From positions 186,001 through 250,000 of the forward strand of contig NZ_JAXCLA010000004.1 of assembly GCF_034043675.1 (NCBI RefSeq): a stretch of DNA of 64,000 nt, given 5' to 3'. The position numbers and the translations under genes are program-made. The notes beneath the pieces are model-generated. The model worked only from the letters and a program-made list of their open reading frames with translations, was not told the origin of the DNA and made no database searches. Below, in pieces: positions 1 to 14,536 of the stretch (the first letter of the stretch is position 1; every line of letters begins with the position of its first letter). Source of the stretch: KK5 sp034043675. Its GTDB lineage: Bacteria; Pseudomonadota; Gammaproteobacteria; Burkholderiales; Burkholderiaceae_C.

Positions 1-1
1 C

Positions 2-88
2 CAGGTGGTGCTGGCCAGCCCGGTGGCGCCGGCTGCCGCGCCGAGGGAGCCGCAGTACGAACAGGGCGACCTGCCGCTGGCGCGCTAG
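2..88 (+). CDS. 3' end of an unidentified protein (partial)
   Basis: An open frame enters from the left edge and ends at a TAG, giving about 28 C-terminal residues that finish with ...GDLPLAR. It stops one base before the convergent MFS gene ends, which is the tight packing expected of two real genes. The Ala/Pro-rich stretch looks like a disordered tail or linker. There is too little sequence to name a family. Confidence 0.4.
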   Translation, partial: QVVLASPVAPAAAPREPQYEQGDLPLAR

Positions 89-89
89 G

Positions 90-1325
90 TCAAGCAGCGC
101 CCTGCAATTCGGTAACGGTCAGGCTTTTTGTCTTCGGCAGCGATGCGGCGATCCACAGGGCGATGAGGATCGCGGCGCCGCCGAAGGCAGCGATGCCGGG
201 CCAGCCGCCGGACTGCCAGAAGTGGCCGGCGATCGATCCGAGGATGCTCGAGCCGAGGTAGTAGGACAGCAGGTACAGCGCGGCCGCGTGGCCCTTGCGG
301 TTCGCCCCGAGGCTCCCGACCCAGGCGCTCGCCAGCGAGTGCGAGGTGAAGAAGCCGACGGTGATCATGGCGATGCCCAGGATCACCGCGATCAGGCTGT
401 GCAGCAAGGTCAGCAGCAGGCCGAGGATCATGATCGTCAGGCCGGTCTTCAGCACCCGGGCGCGCCCGAAGCGGGTGGACGCCATGCCTGCGACGGGCGA
501 GGCGATCATCCCGAGGATGTACGACAGGAAGATCATGCCGATGCGCGTCTGGTCGAGGCCGAACTCCGGCCCGCTCAGCCGGAAGCCGGTGTAGTTGTAG
601 ACCGCTACGAAGACGCCCATGAACAGGAAGGCGAGCATGAACAGGCGCCGCAGCGAAGCGTTGCCCAGGTGGGCCTTCCAGGACTTGGCGTGGAACTGCA
701 TGTCCCAGCCGCGCCGGGCGACGAATCGGCGCGAGCGGGGCAGCAGCGCCGCGAAACCCAGCGCGGCGACCAGATCGATGATGGCGATGGTAACCATCGC
801 CGTGCGCCAGGAGCCGAAGTCGGTCAGCACGCCCATGCCGACTCGGCCGATCATGCCGCCGAACGCGGTGCCGGCCACGTAGAGCCCCATCGAGAAGCCC
901 AGGCCCTTGGGGTCGGTCTCCTCCGCGAGATAGGTCATCGCCAGCGCGGGCACGCCGCCGAGCGCCACACCCTCCAGCGCCCGCAGGACCACCAGCGTGT
1001 GCCAGCCCGGCGCGAGCCCCGCCAGGAGGTTCAACACGGCGGCCAGGCACATCGAGCCGGCCATCAGGCCGCGCCGGCCGAAGCGCTCCGAGACGATGCC
1101 CATGCAGACGATGGTGATCGCCACGGCGGCCGTCGTCGACGAGAGCGCCAGGGAACTCGTCGCCGCGTCGATGCCGAACTCCTGGGTGAACTGGACCAGC
1201 AGGGGCTGGACGCAGTACATCAGCGAGAAGCTGGCGAAGCCGGCCAGGAACAGGCCCAGGTTCATCCGCCAGTATTCGGCAGTGCCCGGCTGGGTCCAGC
1301 CTGGGCTTGGTTCGGAAATGGTCAT
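90..1325 (-). CDS. MFS transporter, YnfM/drug-exporter type
   Basis: A 411-residue polytopic inner-membrane protein, the usual length for a 12-helix major facilitator. After a short hydrophilic N-terminus (TISEPSPGWTQPG) it shows regularly spaced hydrophobic helices. The loop between helices 2 and 3 carries the MFS motif A-like sequence ERFGRRGLM, and a second-half counterpart STRFGRARVL is present, as expected for the duplicated six-helix fold. Helix 5 carries a Gly-rich segment. Proteins of this type export drugs, sugars or aromatic compounds; the substrate cannot be read from sequence. It is divergent from the LysR gene at 1424, the classic arrangement for an exporter controlled by its neighbouring LysR regulator. 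The ATG start leaves about 98 bases of shared promoter region. Confidence 0.85.
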   Translation of the reverse strand: MTISEPSPGWTQPGTAEYWRMNLGLFLAGFASFSLMYCVQPLLVQFTQEFGIDAATSSLALSSTTAAVAITIVCMGIVSERFGRRGLMAGSMCLAAVLNLLAGLAPGWHTLVVLRALEGVALGGVPALAMTYLAEETDPKGLGFSMGLYVAGTAFGGMIGRVGMGVLTDFGSWRTAMVTIAIIDLVAALGFAALLPRSRRFVARRGWDMQFHAKSWKAHLGNASLRRLFMLAFLFMGVFVAVYNYTGFRLSGPEFGLDQTRIGMIFLSYILGMIASPVAGMASTRFGRARVLKTGLTIMILGLLLTLLHSLIAVILGIAMITVGFFTSHSLASAWVGSLGANRKGHAAALYLLSYYLGSSILGSIAGHFWQSGGWPGIAAFGGAAILIALWIAASLPKTKSLTVTELQGAA

Positions 1326-1423
1326 GACGCGTGGAGCCGCTGGCTATTCAACGCCGGGCAGCTTAGAGCTCACCCCCATGAAAGACCATTGGCCGCCGCC
1401 GGCTTTCTCCATTTACATAAAGT

Positions 1424-2317
1424 ATGGAGATGGAGCTCAGGCATATCCGCTACTTTCTGGCCATCGCGGGTGAAGGCAGCTTCACCCGCGCCGCGGAAAA
1501 GGTCGGCATCGGCCAGCCGCCGCTGAGCCTGCAGATCAAGGACCTGGAGCGCGAGGTGGGTGCCCGGCTGTTCCACCGCCATCCCCACGGCGCCGAGCTG
1601 ACGGCGGCCGGACGAGCCTTCCACGAGCAGGTGGCGCAGATTCCGCAGCAGGTGGAACTGGCGATCCGCTCGGCACAGCGGGCCGACCGCGGTGAACTGG
1701 GTGCGCTGCGCATCGGCTTCACGGCCTCGGCCCATTTCAATGGCGCGCTGGCATCGATCGGCCGCTTCAGCACCCGCTATCCGGATGTCGAATTGACGCT
1801 GACCGAGGGCAATTCGGCCGCACTCGGGGCGGCCGTTTCCTCCGGCATGCTGGACCTGGCCTTCCTGCGCCCCTGGCCGGGCATGGATGCGGGCCTGCAG
1901 ACGCGGCTGGTCGCGGAGGAGCCGCTGATCGCGGCGCTGCCGGCCAAGAATCCGCTGGCGAAGAAGCGTGGCCTGCGGCTAAGCGACCTGAAGGGGGAAT
2001 CCTTCATCGTGACGCCGCGGGAGGTCGGGTCGTCCGTCCACGACGCGGTGCTCGACGCCTGCCGCGCCGCAGGATTCGAGGCCCGGGTGCGTCAGACCGC
2101 GCCGCAGCTGGGTTCGGTCGTAAGCCTGATCGCCGCGGGCGCGGGGGTTTCGCTCGTGCCCGACTCCATCCGCCGGTTGCAGGTGGACGGCGTTGTCTTC
2201 AGGGAACTGCCCGACATCGTCGGGACCGTCCGGCTCGTGCTCGTCTGGCGACGTATCGACACGTCACCCTTCGTGGCTAATTTCGTCGGCGCGGTAGCGT
2301 CCGCAGATCAGCTCTGA
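1424..2317 (+). CDS. LysR-family transcriptional regulator
   Basis: A 297-residue protein of standard LysR length. Residues 3-62 form the winged helix-turn-helix (ELRHIRYFLAIAGEGSFTRA, then the recognition part QPPLSLQIKDLE). The remainder, from about residue 90, is the periplasmic-binding-protein-like effector domain starting LRIGFTASAHFNGAL. A second in-frame ATG lies two codons downstream. Divergent transcription from the MFS gene suggests that this regulator controls that exporter; this is inference. Its last 10 bases overlap the 3' end of the convergent small gene at 2308-2559. Confidence 0.9.
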   Translation: MEMELRHIRYFLAIAGEGSFTRAAEKVGIGQPPLSLQIKDLEREVGARLFHRHPHGAELTAAGRAFHEQVAQIPQQVELAIRSAQRADRGELGALRIGFTASAHFNGALASIGRFSTRYPDVELTLTEGNSAALGAAVSSGMLDLAFLRPWPGMDAGLQTRLVAEEPLIAALPAKNPLAKKRGLRLSDLKGESFIVTPREVGSSVHDAVLDACRAAGFEARVRQTAPQLGSVVSLIAAGAGVSLVPDSIRRLQVDGVVFRELPDIVGTVRLVLVWRRIDTSPFVANFVGAVASADQL

Positions 2318-2559
2318 GCCAGTTCAGCGCCGCGCGCGGCGAGATCTTCGAGGCTCTCGAAATAGCGGCTGTGTGTGTGCCGCAAGCTTGCCTCATCGGT
2401 GGCCTCGAAGAGGACTACTTCTCGCGTCAGACGCTCGACAAGGAGGCCTAGCTCCAATTGGAGTCGTTCGTATTCCGCAGTCGCCCGCATTTCGTCCGGA
2501 TAGGTGCGCATCTCGCGCAACTTCCCGCTCTGGCGGTCGTAGTCGATCAAATAGATCAT
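2308..2559 (-). CDS. small acidic protein paired with a RelA/SpoT-domain protein (candidate antitoxin)
   Basis: An 83-residue protein starting MIYLIDYDRQSGKL. It has no signal peptide or membrane segment, is rich in Glu/Asp/Leu, and is probably an alpha/beta cytoplasmic protein. Its ATG overlaps the TGA of the upstream RelA/SpoT gene by four bases (ATGA), so the two are almost certainly co-translated. The acidic character and fixed coupling to an alarmone-synthetase-like gene are what one expects of an antitoxin or regulatory partner, but I do not recognise a named family. The pair sits in DNA less GC-rich than its surroundings. The antitoxin role is inference. Confidence 0.7.
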   Translation of the reverse strand: MIYLIDYDRQSGKLREMRTYPDEMRATAEYERLQLELGLLVERLTREVVLFEATDEASLRHTHSRYFESLEDLAARGAELAQS

Positions 2560-3284
2560 TCCGTATCCAACAGTTCGTCCGGGTCCTCGGCGAGGGCCGC
2601 AAAAGCTTCGCTCAGTATGCGCCGATCCTCGGCCAGTTCCGCGCTGGTCTGACGATAGAGCTTCTGCAGATCGGTATCACCCGTCTTCTCGACGCCGGGA
2701 CCGATCACCTGCACCAAGTCGATTTTCCAATCGACATCGTGTGCCCAGGTCGACAGCCGCGATAGTGCCTCGCGGATACGCTCCGGCCCACCACCGTACT
2801 TGAGGGCGTGGTCGAAACGGTCCGCTGCTTTCTCGGACAGCGCGGCCCACATGTGCTGAAGCTCGGTGCGTATCTGAATCTCGACAGCGCGCCTCTCGGT
2901 TTGCACAACGACATGGATCGCCCGATATCCATGGTTGGGTTCGGTGACTCGATCGAACATCTGCGCACCCGGAAATCTTCCGACAAGCATCTTGGCAACA
3001 CGCTTCTGCTCGCTGATCGTCGACACGACGATTCGGCAGCCTGCAATGTCCTGGATCTGAGTCAATCGCGTGCGCTGTCGCACCAGCTTTTCGACAATGG
3101 CCGCTGTGGACTTTGCAGGCCGCGCCGTCGGTGACAGGGAAAATTCGGAGCGCAACACCTGCAGGACAGCATCGCTCGCCGGTGCAAAGGACCGGCGGTA
3201 TTCGTCAAGCATGCGCAACTCGTCCGCGCTGTACTCCATGCGCGCAAGCCGCACGCCCAGCTTGTCGAGTTGACTTTTGCTCAT
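2556..3284 (-). CDS. RelA/SpoT synthetase-domain protein, small alarmone synthetase-like (candidate toxSAS)
   Basis: A 242-residue protein with a single nucleotidyltransferase domain of the RelA/SpoT type and no HD hydrolase, TGS or ACT domain. Family landmarks are visible: RPAKSTAAIVEKL near residue 55, DIAGCRIVVS near 80, NHGYRAIHVVV near 118 (Tyr of the substrate-stacking loop) and VEIQIRTELQHMWA near 135 (the Glu that coordinates Mg). Members of this size either make (p)ppGpp or, as toxSAS toxins, make (p)ppApp or pyrophosphorylate tRNA. An overlapping small downstream gene and lower GC content favour a toxin-antitoxin or phage-defence unit over a housekeeping enzyme. Catalytic competence looks intact; the substrate cannot be predicted. 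Confidence 0.8.
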   Translation of the reverse strand: MSKSQLDKLGVRLARMEYSADELRMLDEYRRSFAPASDAVLQVLRSEFSLSPTARPAKSTAAIVEKLVRQRTRLTQIQDIAGCRIVVSTISEQKRVAKMLVGRFPGAQMFDRVTEPNHGYRAIHVVVQTERRAVEIQIRTELQHMWAALSEKAADRFDHALKYGGGPERIREALSRLSTWAHDVDWKIDLVQVIGPGVEKTGDTDLQKLYRQTSAELAEDRRILSEAFAALAEDPDELLDTE

Positions 3285-3350
3285 GCAGCCGGATTGTCGC
3301 CGAGCAGCGTGATAGCCGGCGCACCTTCCGACGCACCGGCTTAAGGGGCC

Positions 3351-4166
3351 TCAACGATTGCGACGACGCAGTCCAGCGACGACGCCCAGGCCGCCAAGCA
3401 TCAGCAGCACGGTCGCTGGCTCCGGCACCGGCGCCGCTGCCACCTGCAGGCTCAGATCGTCGATCGCCAGGCCATGATCGTTGCCGACGTTGTTCGTGTA
3501 CTGCCAGCGCAGCCACAGCGTCTGGCCCGAGGCCCAGTCCAGATCGCTCAGTGTGCCGCCGAGGCCGCCGATGTGGCCGGCGCCATTGCCGTCGACCGTA
3601 GCCGCAGTGCTGCCGGTCACCGGCGAGCTGAGGTTGAAGCTGCTGCCGGCGGCGGTCCAGCTGGCGACGGCACCGAAGCTGGAGCCGAAGCCGTACTGCA
3701 GCACTGCGGTCTGCGTGCTGGTGTTGCCGCCGTTGCGCCATTGCTCGCTGGAGAAGCTGAGCGTCAGGCTGTCCAGCACCTTGCCGCTGCTGTTGTCCAG
3801 CGCAAGGGCCATGTAGCCGGCCACGGCGCCCGAGGCGGGCGAGCCGAAGTAAGTGCCGCCGGAGGTCACGGCGCCGAAGGCACGGTCGGTGGAACCGGTC
3901 GCACCGTAGCTGCGGAAGCTGCCGGCATTGCTGCCGCCGGTGTCGGCGGCGTAGGTGCCGATGGCGGCGCCCGAGGCGTTGAACAGCGACCAGCCGGCCA
4001 GCGTCGTGTCGTTGATGAAGGTCTGCGACGAGGTCGACGTCGTCAGGCTGTTGAAGTTCTGCGTGTAGGTGGCCGAATCCGAGCCCAGCGAGACGTGGGC
4101 TTGCGCGGCGAGCGAGGCCGAGGCCAGCACGGCCAGGGCGAGAACGGTGCGGACTGCTTGTTGCAT
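3351..4166 (-). CDS. PEP-CTERM sorting domain protein
   Basis: A 271-residue exported protein. An N-terminal signal peptide (hydrophobic LALAVLASASLAAQA, likely cleaved after AQA) is followed by a Ser/Thr/Gly-rich beta-type body with no Cys. The C-terminus is a textbook PEP-CTERM tail: VPEPATVLLML, a hydrophobic helix, and the basic end RRRNR. Such proteins are processed by an exosortase (EpsH/XrtA family) and delivered to the cell surface or exopolysaccharide matrix. No exosortase gene is in this window. The body resembles the anonymous jelly-roll-like domains common in this class, so the specific role is unknown. Confidence 0.9.
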   Translation of the reverse strand: MQQAVRTVLALAVLASASLAAQAHVSLGSDSATYTQNFNSLTTSTSSQTFINDTTLAGWSLFNASGAAIGTYAADTGGSNAGSFRSYGATGSTDRAFGAVTSGGTYFGSPASGAVAGYMALALDNSSGKVLDSLTLSFSSEQWRNGGNTSTQTAVLQYGFGSSFGAVASWTAAGSSFNLSSPVTGSTAATVDGNGAGHIGGLGGTLSDLDWASGQTLWLRWQYTNNVGNDHGLAIDDLSLQVAAAPVPEPATVLLMLGGLGVVAGLRRRNR

Positions 4167-4223
4167 GAGAAAGGCTCCTGTTGAAAGGGCCTCACGATGC
4201 AGCGCCGAGGTGACGAGGCGAAG

Positions 4224-4631
4224 TCAGTCGCCCATGGTCCGCTCGGCATGGCAGGCCACACAAAGCTTGTTCCCGTCCGGATCGCGGAAGTAGGCGCCGT
4301 AGTAGTGCTCGTGGTACTCGGGCCGAAGGCCCGGCGCGCCGTCGTTGCGGCCGCCGTGGGCCAGCGCCAGTTCATAACTTCGATCCACGGCGGCGCGGCT
4401 CTCGGCCAGCAGGGCCGTCATCTGGCCGTTGCCGGGTGAATGGGCGGCGCCGTCGTAGGGCGAGCCGATCAGGAGCAGCGGGCGGGCGACGCCCTCGGAC
4501 TGCCAGCCCGCCCAGGGACGGTCGGTCTCGATGAAGCGCAGCTTGAGGCCGAGGCCCTCTTCGAGCACCGGTCGGTAGAAGCGCAGTGCGCGGTCGAAGT
4601 CGGAGATGCCGATGAAGATGTGCGAGAACAT
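4224..4631 (-). CDS. VOC-family (glyoxalase/dioxygenase fold) protein
   Basis: A 135-residue single-domain vicinal-oxygen-chelate protein. It opens with MFSHIFIGISDFDRALRFY, the typical first beta-alpha unit with a metal-ligand His, and closes with the second unit YYGAYFRDPDGNKLCV. Related small VOC proteins act as glyoxalases, antibiotic-binding proteins or lyases; the substrate cannot be read here. It lies 57 bases downstream of the PEP-CTERM start on the same strand, with no obvious functional link. Confidence 0.85.
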   Translation of the reverse strand: MFSHIFIGISDFDRALRFYRPVLEEGLGLKLRFIETDRPWAGWQSEGVARPLLLIGSPYDGAAHSPGNGQMTALLAESRAAVDRSYELALAHGGRNDGAPGLRPEYHEHYYGAYFRDPDGNKLCVACHAERTMGD

Positions 4632-4647
4632 GCGGGGAGCTTAACGC

Positions 4648-5331
4648 TCACCAGACCCGCTGGAAGGCCACGCCGATCTTGCCGCCGCGCGGCTTGACGG
4701 CCAAGGTGCTCTGGCCGCTCAGCTCCATCTGGAAGCCCTTCTTGAAGTCGGCCAGCGGCTTCTTGCTGTTGAAGACCAGACCGACGCGCACCTGGCGCTG
4801 CTGATCCTGCGAGAACTGCGGGTCATCGGCCAGTTGGCTGCGCGGGTTCGCCGACGAGGACTGCAGCGGCGTCTGCACGATCAGGTGGGAACGCGGGCCG
4901 GTGGCGAGCGATGCGCCGACGAGCACGCCGCCCTCCATCTGCGGCTGGCTGCCGCTGCCGCTCAGTCCGGCGGCGGCCGGGCCATAGGCCTGACGCTGCT
5001 CGACACCGATACCCACTCCGAGGCCGCTGCGGGCATGTTCGGCCCACAGCATGGTCTGGCGGGCGCTGTTCGTACGGTCCGCGCGCAGCGGGTCCTGCGG
5101 CGCGAGCGGGCCGGCGGTGGCCAGCGGCTCGACCATGCTCTGGGTGACGCGCAGGCTGCTCGACGGTGTGTTGCGCGCTGCGGTGCCGTTGAGCTGGATC
5201 CGCTCGCCCATCGAGGTCTGGGCCAGGGCTTGCGGAGCTGCTGCCGCCATCAGCAGCAGGGCCAGACCACAGACCATCGTCCTGCCGTCGCCGGAGGCGG
5301 CTTGCCTGTGTGAGCGCGTGGTCTGTTCCAT
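4648..5331 (-). CDS. secreted hypothetical protein
   Basis: About 227 residues. A polar N-terminus leads into a hydrophobic stretch MVCGLALLLMAAAA and an ALAQ cleavage-type site, so it is probably exported. The mature part is Ser/Gln/Gly-rich. Alternating segments near the C-terminus (VRVGLVFNSKK, FQMELSGQSTLAVK, GGKIGVAFQRVW ending in an aromatic residue) resemble beta-strands of a small outer-membrane or periplasmic protein. I do not recognise a family. The start is uncertain: in-frame ATGs lie at 5349, 5331 and 5276, and none has a strong Shine-Dalgarno site. It lies 71 bases downstream of the hybrid kinase gene on the same strand. Confidence 0.6.
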   Translation of the reverse strand: MEQTTRSHRQAASGDGRTMVCGLALLLMAAAAPQALAQTSMGERIQLNGTAARNTPSSSLRVTQSMVEPLATAGPLAPQDPLRADRTNSARQTMLWAEHARSGLGVGIGVEQRQAYGPAAAGLSGSGSQPQMEGGVLVGASLATGPRSHLIVQTPLQSSSANPRSQLADDPQFSQDQQRQVRVGLVFNSKKPLADFKKGFQMELSGQSTLAVKPRGGKIGVAFQRVW

Positions 5332-5402
5332 GGGATCGATGCTATGCATCCTGGAAGCTCGACGGTGTCGGCACCGAACTCGAAAAACGCTGCGGTGTCC
5401 GC

Positions 5403-7573
5403 CTACACAGTGGCTTCCTTGACGCTCGGTGTCAACCCGTTCGGCCCCCCTGAGCGACGGGTCGCCAGCCAGTCCTCGATCAGCCGCATCAGCGCCTGCG
5501 GATCGGCCGGCTTGACGATGTGGGCGCCGAAGCCGGCCTCCTGCGCGCGGCGCCGATCCTCGGACTGGCCGTAGCCGGTCAGCGCGACCAGGAAGGACCG
5601 CGCCGTCTGCGGCAGCGCATAGAGCTGGCGCGCCACCTGATAGCCGTCCATCAGCGGCAGGCCGATGTCCAGCAGTACGACGTCGGGCGCGAAGCTCGCC
5701 GCCAGCGCGATCGCCTCCATGCCGTCGGCGGCGCTCTGCACCTCGTAGCCGTTCAGCTCCAGGTAGGCGGCGATCGTGTGGGTGATGTCCGGGTTGTCGT
5801 CGACGACCAGCACGCGGCAGCCGCTGCGCGAGACCGTGCCGGCCACGGCACCGTCGGCATCCGGCGACGCACTGCCCGTCGTGCCCATCGTGACGCCGGG
5901 CAGCGTCACGATGAACTCGGAACCCAGGCCCATGCCGCCGCTCAGCGCGACGACCTCGCCGCCATGCAGGTGGACCAGCCGCTGCACCAGGGTCAGGCCG
6001 ACGCCGAGGCCGCCCTGGCTGCGGTCCAACGAGCGCTTGCCCTGCTCGAACAGCTCGAACACATAGGGCAGCAGCTCGGCATCGATGCCCAGGCCGTTGT
6101 CGCGCACGCGGATCTGCGCGCGCGTGCCCTGCACTTCCAGCGCCACCTCGATCTCGCCGCCGTCCTCGGTGTACTTGGCGGCGTTGTTCAGCAGGTTGGC
6201 CACCACCTGGGCCAGCCGCGCGAAATCGCCCTGCAGCGAGACCGGTTCGTGCGGCAAGCTCAGCCGCAAGGTGTGGCCGCGCTTGTCGATCAACTCGCGC
6301 ACCGTCTCCACGCCGTGGGCGACGACGGCGCACAGGTCCAGCGGCGCGGTGCGCAGCACGATCTTGCCCTGGCTGATGCGGGCGACGTCCAGCAGCTCCT
6401 CGACGAGGCGGGTCAGCTGCCGCACCTGGCGCTCGGTCACGTCGGTGGCCCAGGCGATGCGCTTGTCGGCGCCGGGCGTGAGGCGGCGGATCACCTCGAC
6501 GGCGTTGCGGATCGGCGCCAGCGGGTTGCGCAGCTCGTGCGACAGCATCGCCAGGAATTCGTCCTTGCGCTGGTTGGCGTCCTGCAGCTGCTGCTGCGCC
6601 TGGCGGCGCTCGACGATCTCGATCTGCAGGTTGCGATACAGGCGCGCGTTCTCGAAGGCCAGACCCGCGCGGTCCACCAGCTCCTCCAGCAAGGCACCGT
6701 CCAGGCGCGCGGCGCCGTCTTCCACCAGCAGCGCGCCGAGCGGCCGGGCGCCACGGCCCGCGGCGGCGCTGACGATGGGCAGCACGACGAAGCCGCCGAT
6801 GCCGAAGCGCGCCGGCGATTCGTCCAGCATCAGGAGCGCGTCGTGCAGCGGCTGCGGCAACTGGTCCAGCCCGGCCTCGGCGAAGCTGGGCACGCCGTCG
6901 ACGGCGCTGCAGCCCAGCAGCCGGCCGGGCGACTGCGCATCGCCCAGCATCGCCAGCCAGGCCTGCGAGGTCATGCCCGGCACGACCAGCTCCAGCAGCC
7001 GCTGCATTGCTACGTCGGCGTCCAGCGAACTGGTCAGCACGCGGCTGGCGTGGGCGAGGAAGTTCGAGCGGCGGGTGCTCTCCTCCGCCGCGCGCTGGGC
7101 CGCCTCGGCGGTGGCCAGCGCGATGCGCTCCAGCGCCTGCAGCTTCAGCCGCCGCTGCGAGATGTAGAGCTCCACGAACACGCGCACCTTGCTGCGCAGC
7201 ACCTCGGCGACGACCGGCGAGAGGATGTAGTCCACCGCGCCCAGCTCGTAGCCCTGCGTGGTCTGCAGTTCATCGGCATAGGCGGTGATGAAGATGATCG
7301 GCGTGTGGGCCGAGCGGCGGTAGGTGCGCAGCAGGCGCGCGGTCTCCAGGCCGTCCATGCCGGGCATGTTGACGTCCAGCAGGATCACCGCGAACTCCTG
7401 CTTCAGCACCTCCTTCAGCGCCTCGGTACCGGAGCGGGCGATCACCAGGTTCTGGCCCAGCTCCTCGAGGATGGTCTCGATGACCAGCAGCTTCTCCGGC
7501 AGGTCGTCGACGATCAGGACGTTGGCGCGGCCGACGTCCGCACCGTCCTCCGGCAGATCGCCAAAACCCGTCG

Positions 7574-7583
<10 letters not shown>
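5403..7583 (-). CDS. hybrid histidine kinase, REC-GAF-HisKA-HATPase-REC
   Basis: A 726-residue cytoplasmic hybrid sensor kinase with no membrane segment. Order: receiver domain (about 20-135, acceptor Asp in LLLDVNMPGMDG near 66), a GAF-like region (about 185-330), HisKA with MLSHELRNP (His near 348), an intact HATPase (NLLNNAAKYT, DNGLGI, GVGLTL; about 450-560) and a C-terminal receiver (586-709, Asp in VVLLDIGLPLMDG). A GTG start at 7583, preceded by GGGG seven bases upstream, overlaps the end of the poly-HAMP kinase gene by 10 bases and implies coupled translation. The N-terminal receiver suggests it takes phosphate from another kinase, plausibly the poly-HAMP protein encoded just upstream. 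The longer open frame above GTG lies inside the upstream gene and was not used. Confidence 0.85.
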
Positions 7584-13345
<5,762 letters not shown>

Positions 13346-13527
13346 GGTGATATGTCCCTCTACCGGTTTCCCGGTTGCTTTGTAATTTCAGCGAAGATTG
13401 CGGCCAGGTAACTCGTTATATCGACGGCTTGCACAGGGCCGGCTTTGGCTGCACATTGATAGCGGGCATGCAGGGAGAAACATGGAACGGACCGGAAGCA
13501 CGGGCATGGCATTCAACGGAGGCCTCC

Positions 13528-13893
13528 ATGGATGAGGTGCGCGTGGTCGTGGTCGACGACGTCGCCGACATGGCGGAGACGCTGGCCCTCTCGCTGGAAC
13601 TGGATGGCTACTCGGTCAAGACCGCCAGCAATGGCACGCAGGCGCTGGAGGTGATCGAGGCGTACCGGCCGCACTGCGTGCTGCTGGACATCAACATGCC
13701 CGGCATGGGGGGCTGCGAACTGTCCGACCGGCTGCGCGAGCTCTACGGCGACGAGGTCGTGCTGATCGCCGTGACCGGCTGGGGCGATCCGGGCGACCGC
13801 GTCTCGGACACCTTCTCGCGCTTCGACCACTACATCCGCAAGCCCTTCGATCCCGACCTGCTGCGCAAGGTGCTGCCGCCCGTCACGGCCTGA
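13528..13893 (+). CDS. stand-alone receiver-domain response regulator
   Basis: A 121-residue CheY-like protein made of one receiver domain: acidic pocket in VVVDDVADM, phospho-acceptor Asp in VLLDINMPGM (near residue 54), Thr switch in LIAVTGWGD and the conserved Lys in YIRKPFDP. It has no output domain. The ATG at 13528 is preceded by GGAGG five bases upstream; upstream in-frame Mets were rejected because they add unrelated sequence. It is divergent from the poly-HAMP kinase gene across about 180 bases, so it is a natural phosphorelay partner for that kinase (inference). Confidence 0.9.
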   Translation: MDEVRVVVVDDVADMAETLALSLELDGYSVKTASNGTQALEVIEAYRPHCVLLDINMPGMGGCELSDRLRELYGDEVVLIAVTGWGDPGDRVSDTFSRFDHYIRKPFDPDLLRKVLPPVTA

Positions 13894-14073
13894 CGACGCC
13901 GATCCTGCGGCGCTGATGACGCGATGCTGGGAAGCCATGGAATCCGTTCGCTGGGGGATGCGGCAGCGTAGCGCGGCTTTCCCGCACCGAAGGTGTCACC
14001 CACGAAGGTTGCGCCACCGTCTGACAAGGCCGTGGCGCGTTGTCCTACAAGGCCTCCAGCGAACGAATGGCGA

Positions 14074-14451
14074 TCAGCCGGCGATCAGTGTCGGCCGCCG
14101 GGTATCCAGCCGCAACTGGTCGGCCGGGTCCTCGCTGTTGTAGAGCCTCAGCTCGCCGCTGGCCTGGGCCTGGCGCAACTCGTCCTTGACCTCGGCACGG
14201 GTCTTGGCGGGCTCGCTCGTCATGTTCTGCTGCCAGCGGGTGACCTCCGAGGAATCCTCGCTGTTCAGCGCCGCGAACAGGCCGTTCGTCTTGGCGATCT
14301 CCAGCTCCTCGAGGACCTGGGCGCGCGTCAGCGATGGGCCGGCATCCTCGTACGAACTGGCGCTGGTCGTCGCCTGGCCCTGGGCCTGCGCGGCCCCGCA
14401 GGCCAGCGCGGCGCACAGGACGAGGGCACCGTGTTTGATCAGTCGTTTCAT
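14074..14451 (-). CDS. small secreted protein, DUF4148-like
   Basis: A 125-residue exported protein: a Lys/Arg-containing n-region (MKRLIKHG), a hydrophobic core and an AQAQ cleavage site. The mature chain contains two similar segments, SLTRAQVLEELEIAKTNG and KTRAEVKDELRQAQASGE, the T-R-A-x-V-x-x-E-L pattern of the DUF4148 periplasmic proteins common in Burkholderiales. Function is unknown. A good ribosome site (AAGGAAG) sits before the ATG. It lies downstream of the CHASE3 hybrid kinase on the opposite side of its own start, within the signalling block. Confidence 0.75.
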   Translation of the reverse strand: MKRLIKHGALVLCAALACGAAQAQGQATTSASSYEDAGPSLTRAQVLEELEIAKTNGLFAALNSEDSSEVTRWQQNMTSEPAKTRAEVKDELRQAQASGELRLYNSEDPADQLRLDTRRPTLIAG

Positions 14452-14536
14452 GGGACTTCCTTTACTGCAAAGCGGGACAAACCCGGTGCTGCAGTTCGGC
14501 AATGCCCATGCCCACGGACGCCGCTGAGACTTGCCG

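Noticed and set aside
13346..13527. A promoter between the poly-HAMP kinase and the receiver protein
   Set aside because: TTGCAC is present, but no -10 element sits at a suitable distance, so no specific site is called.
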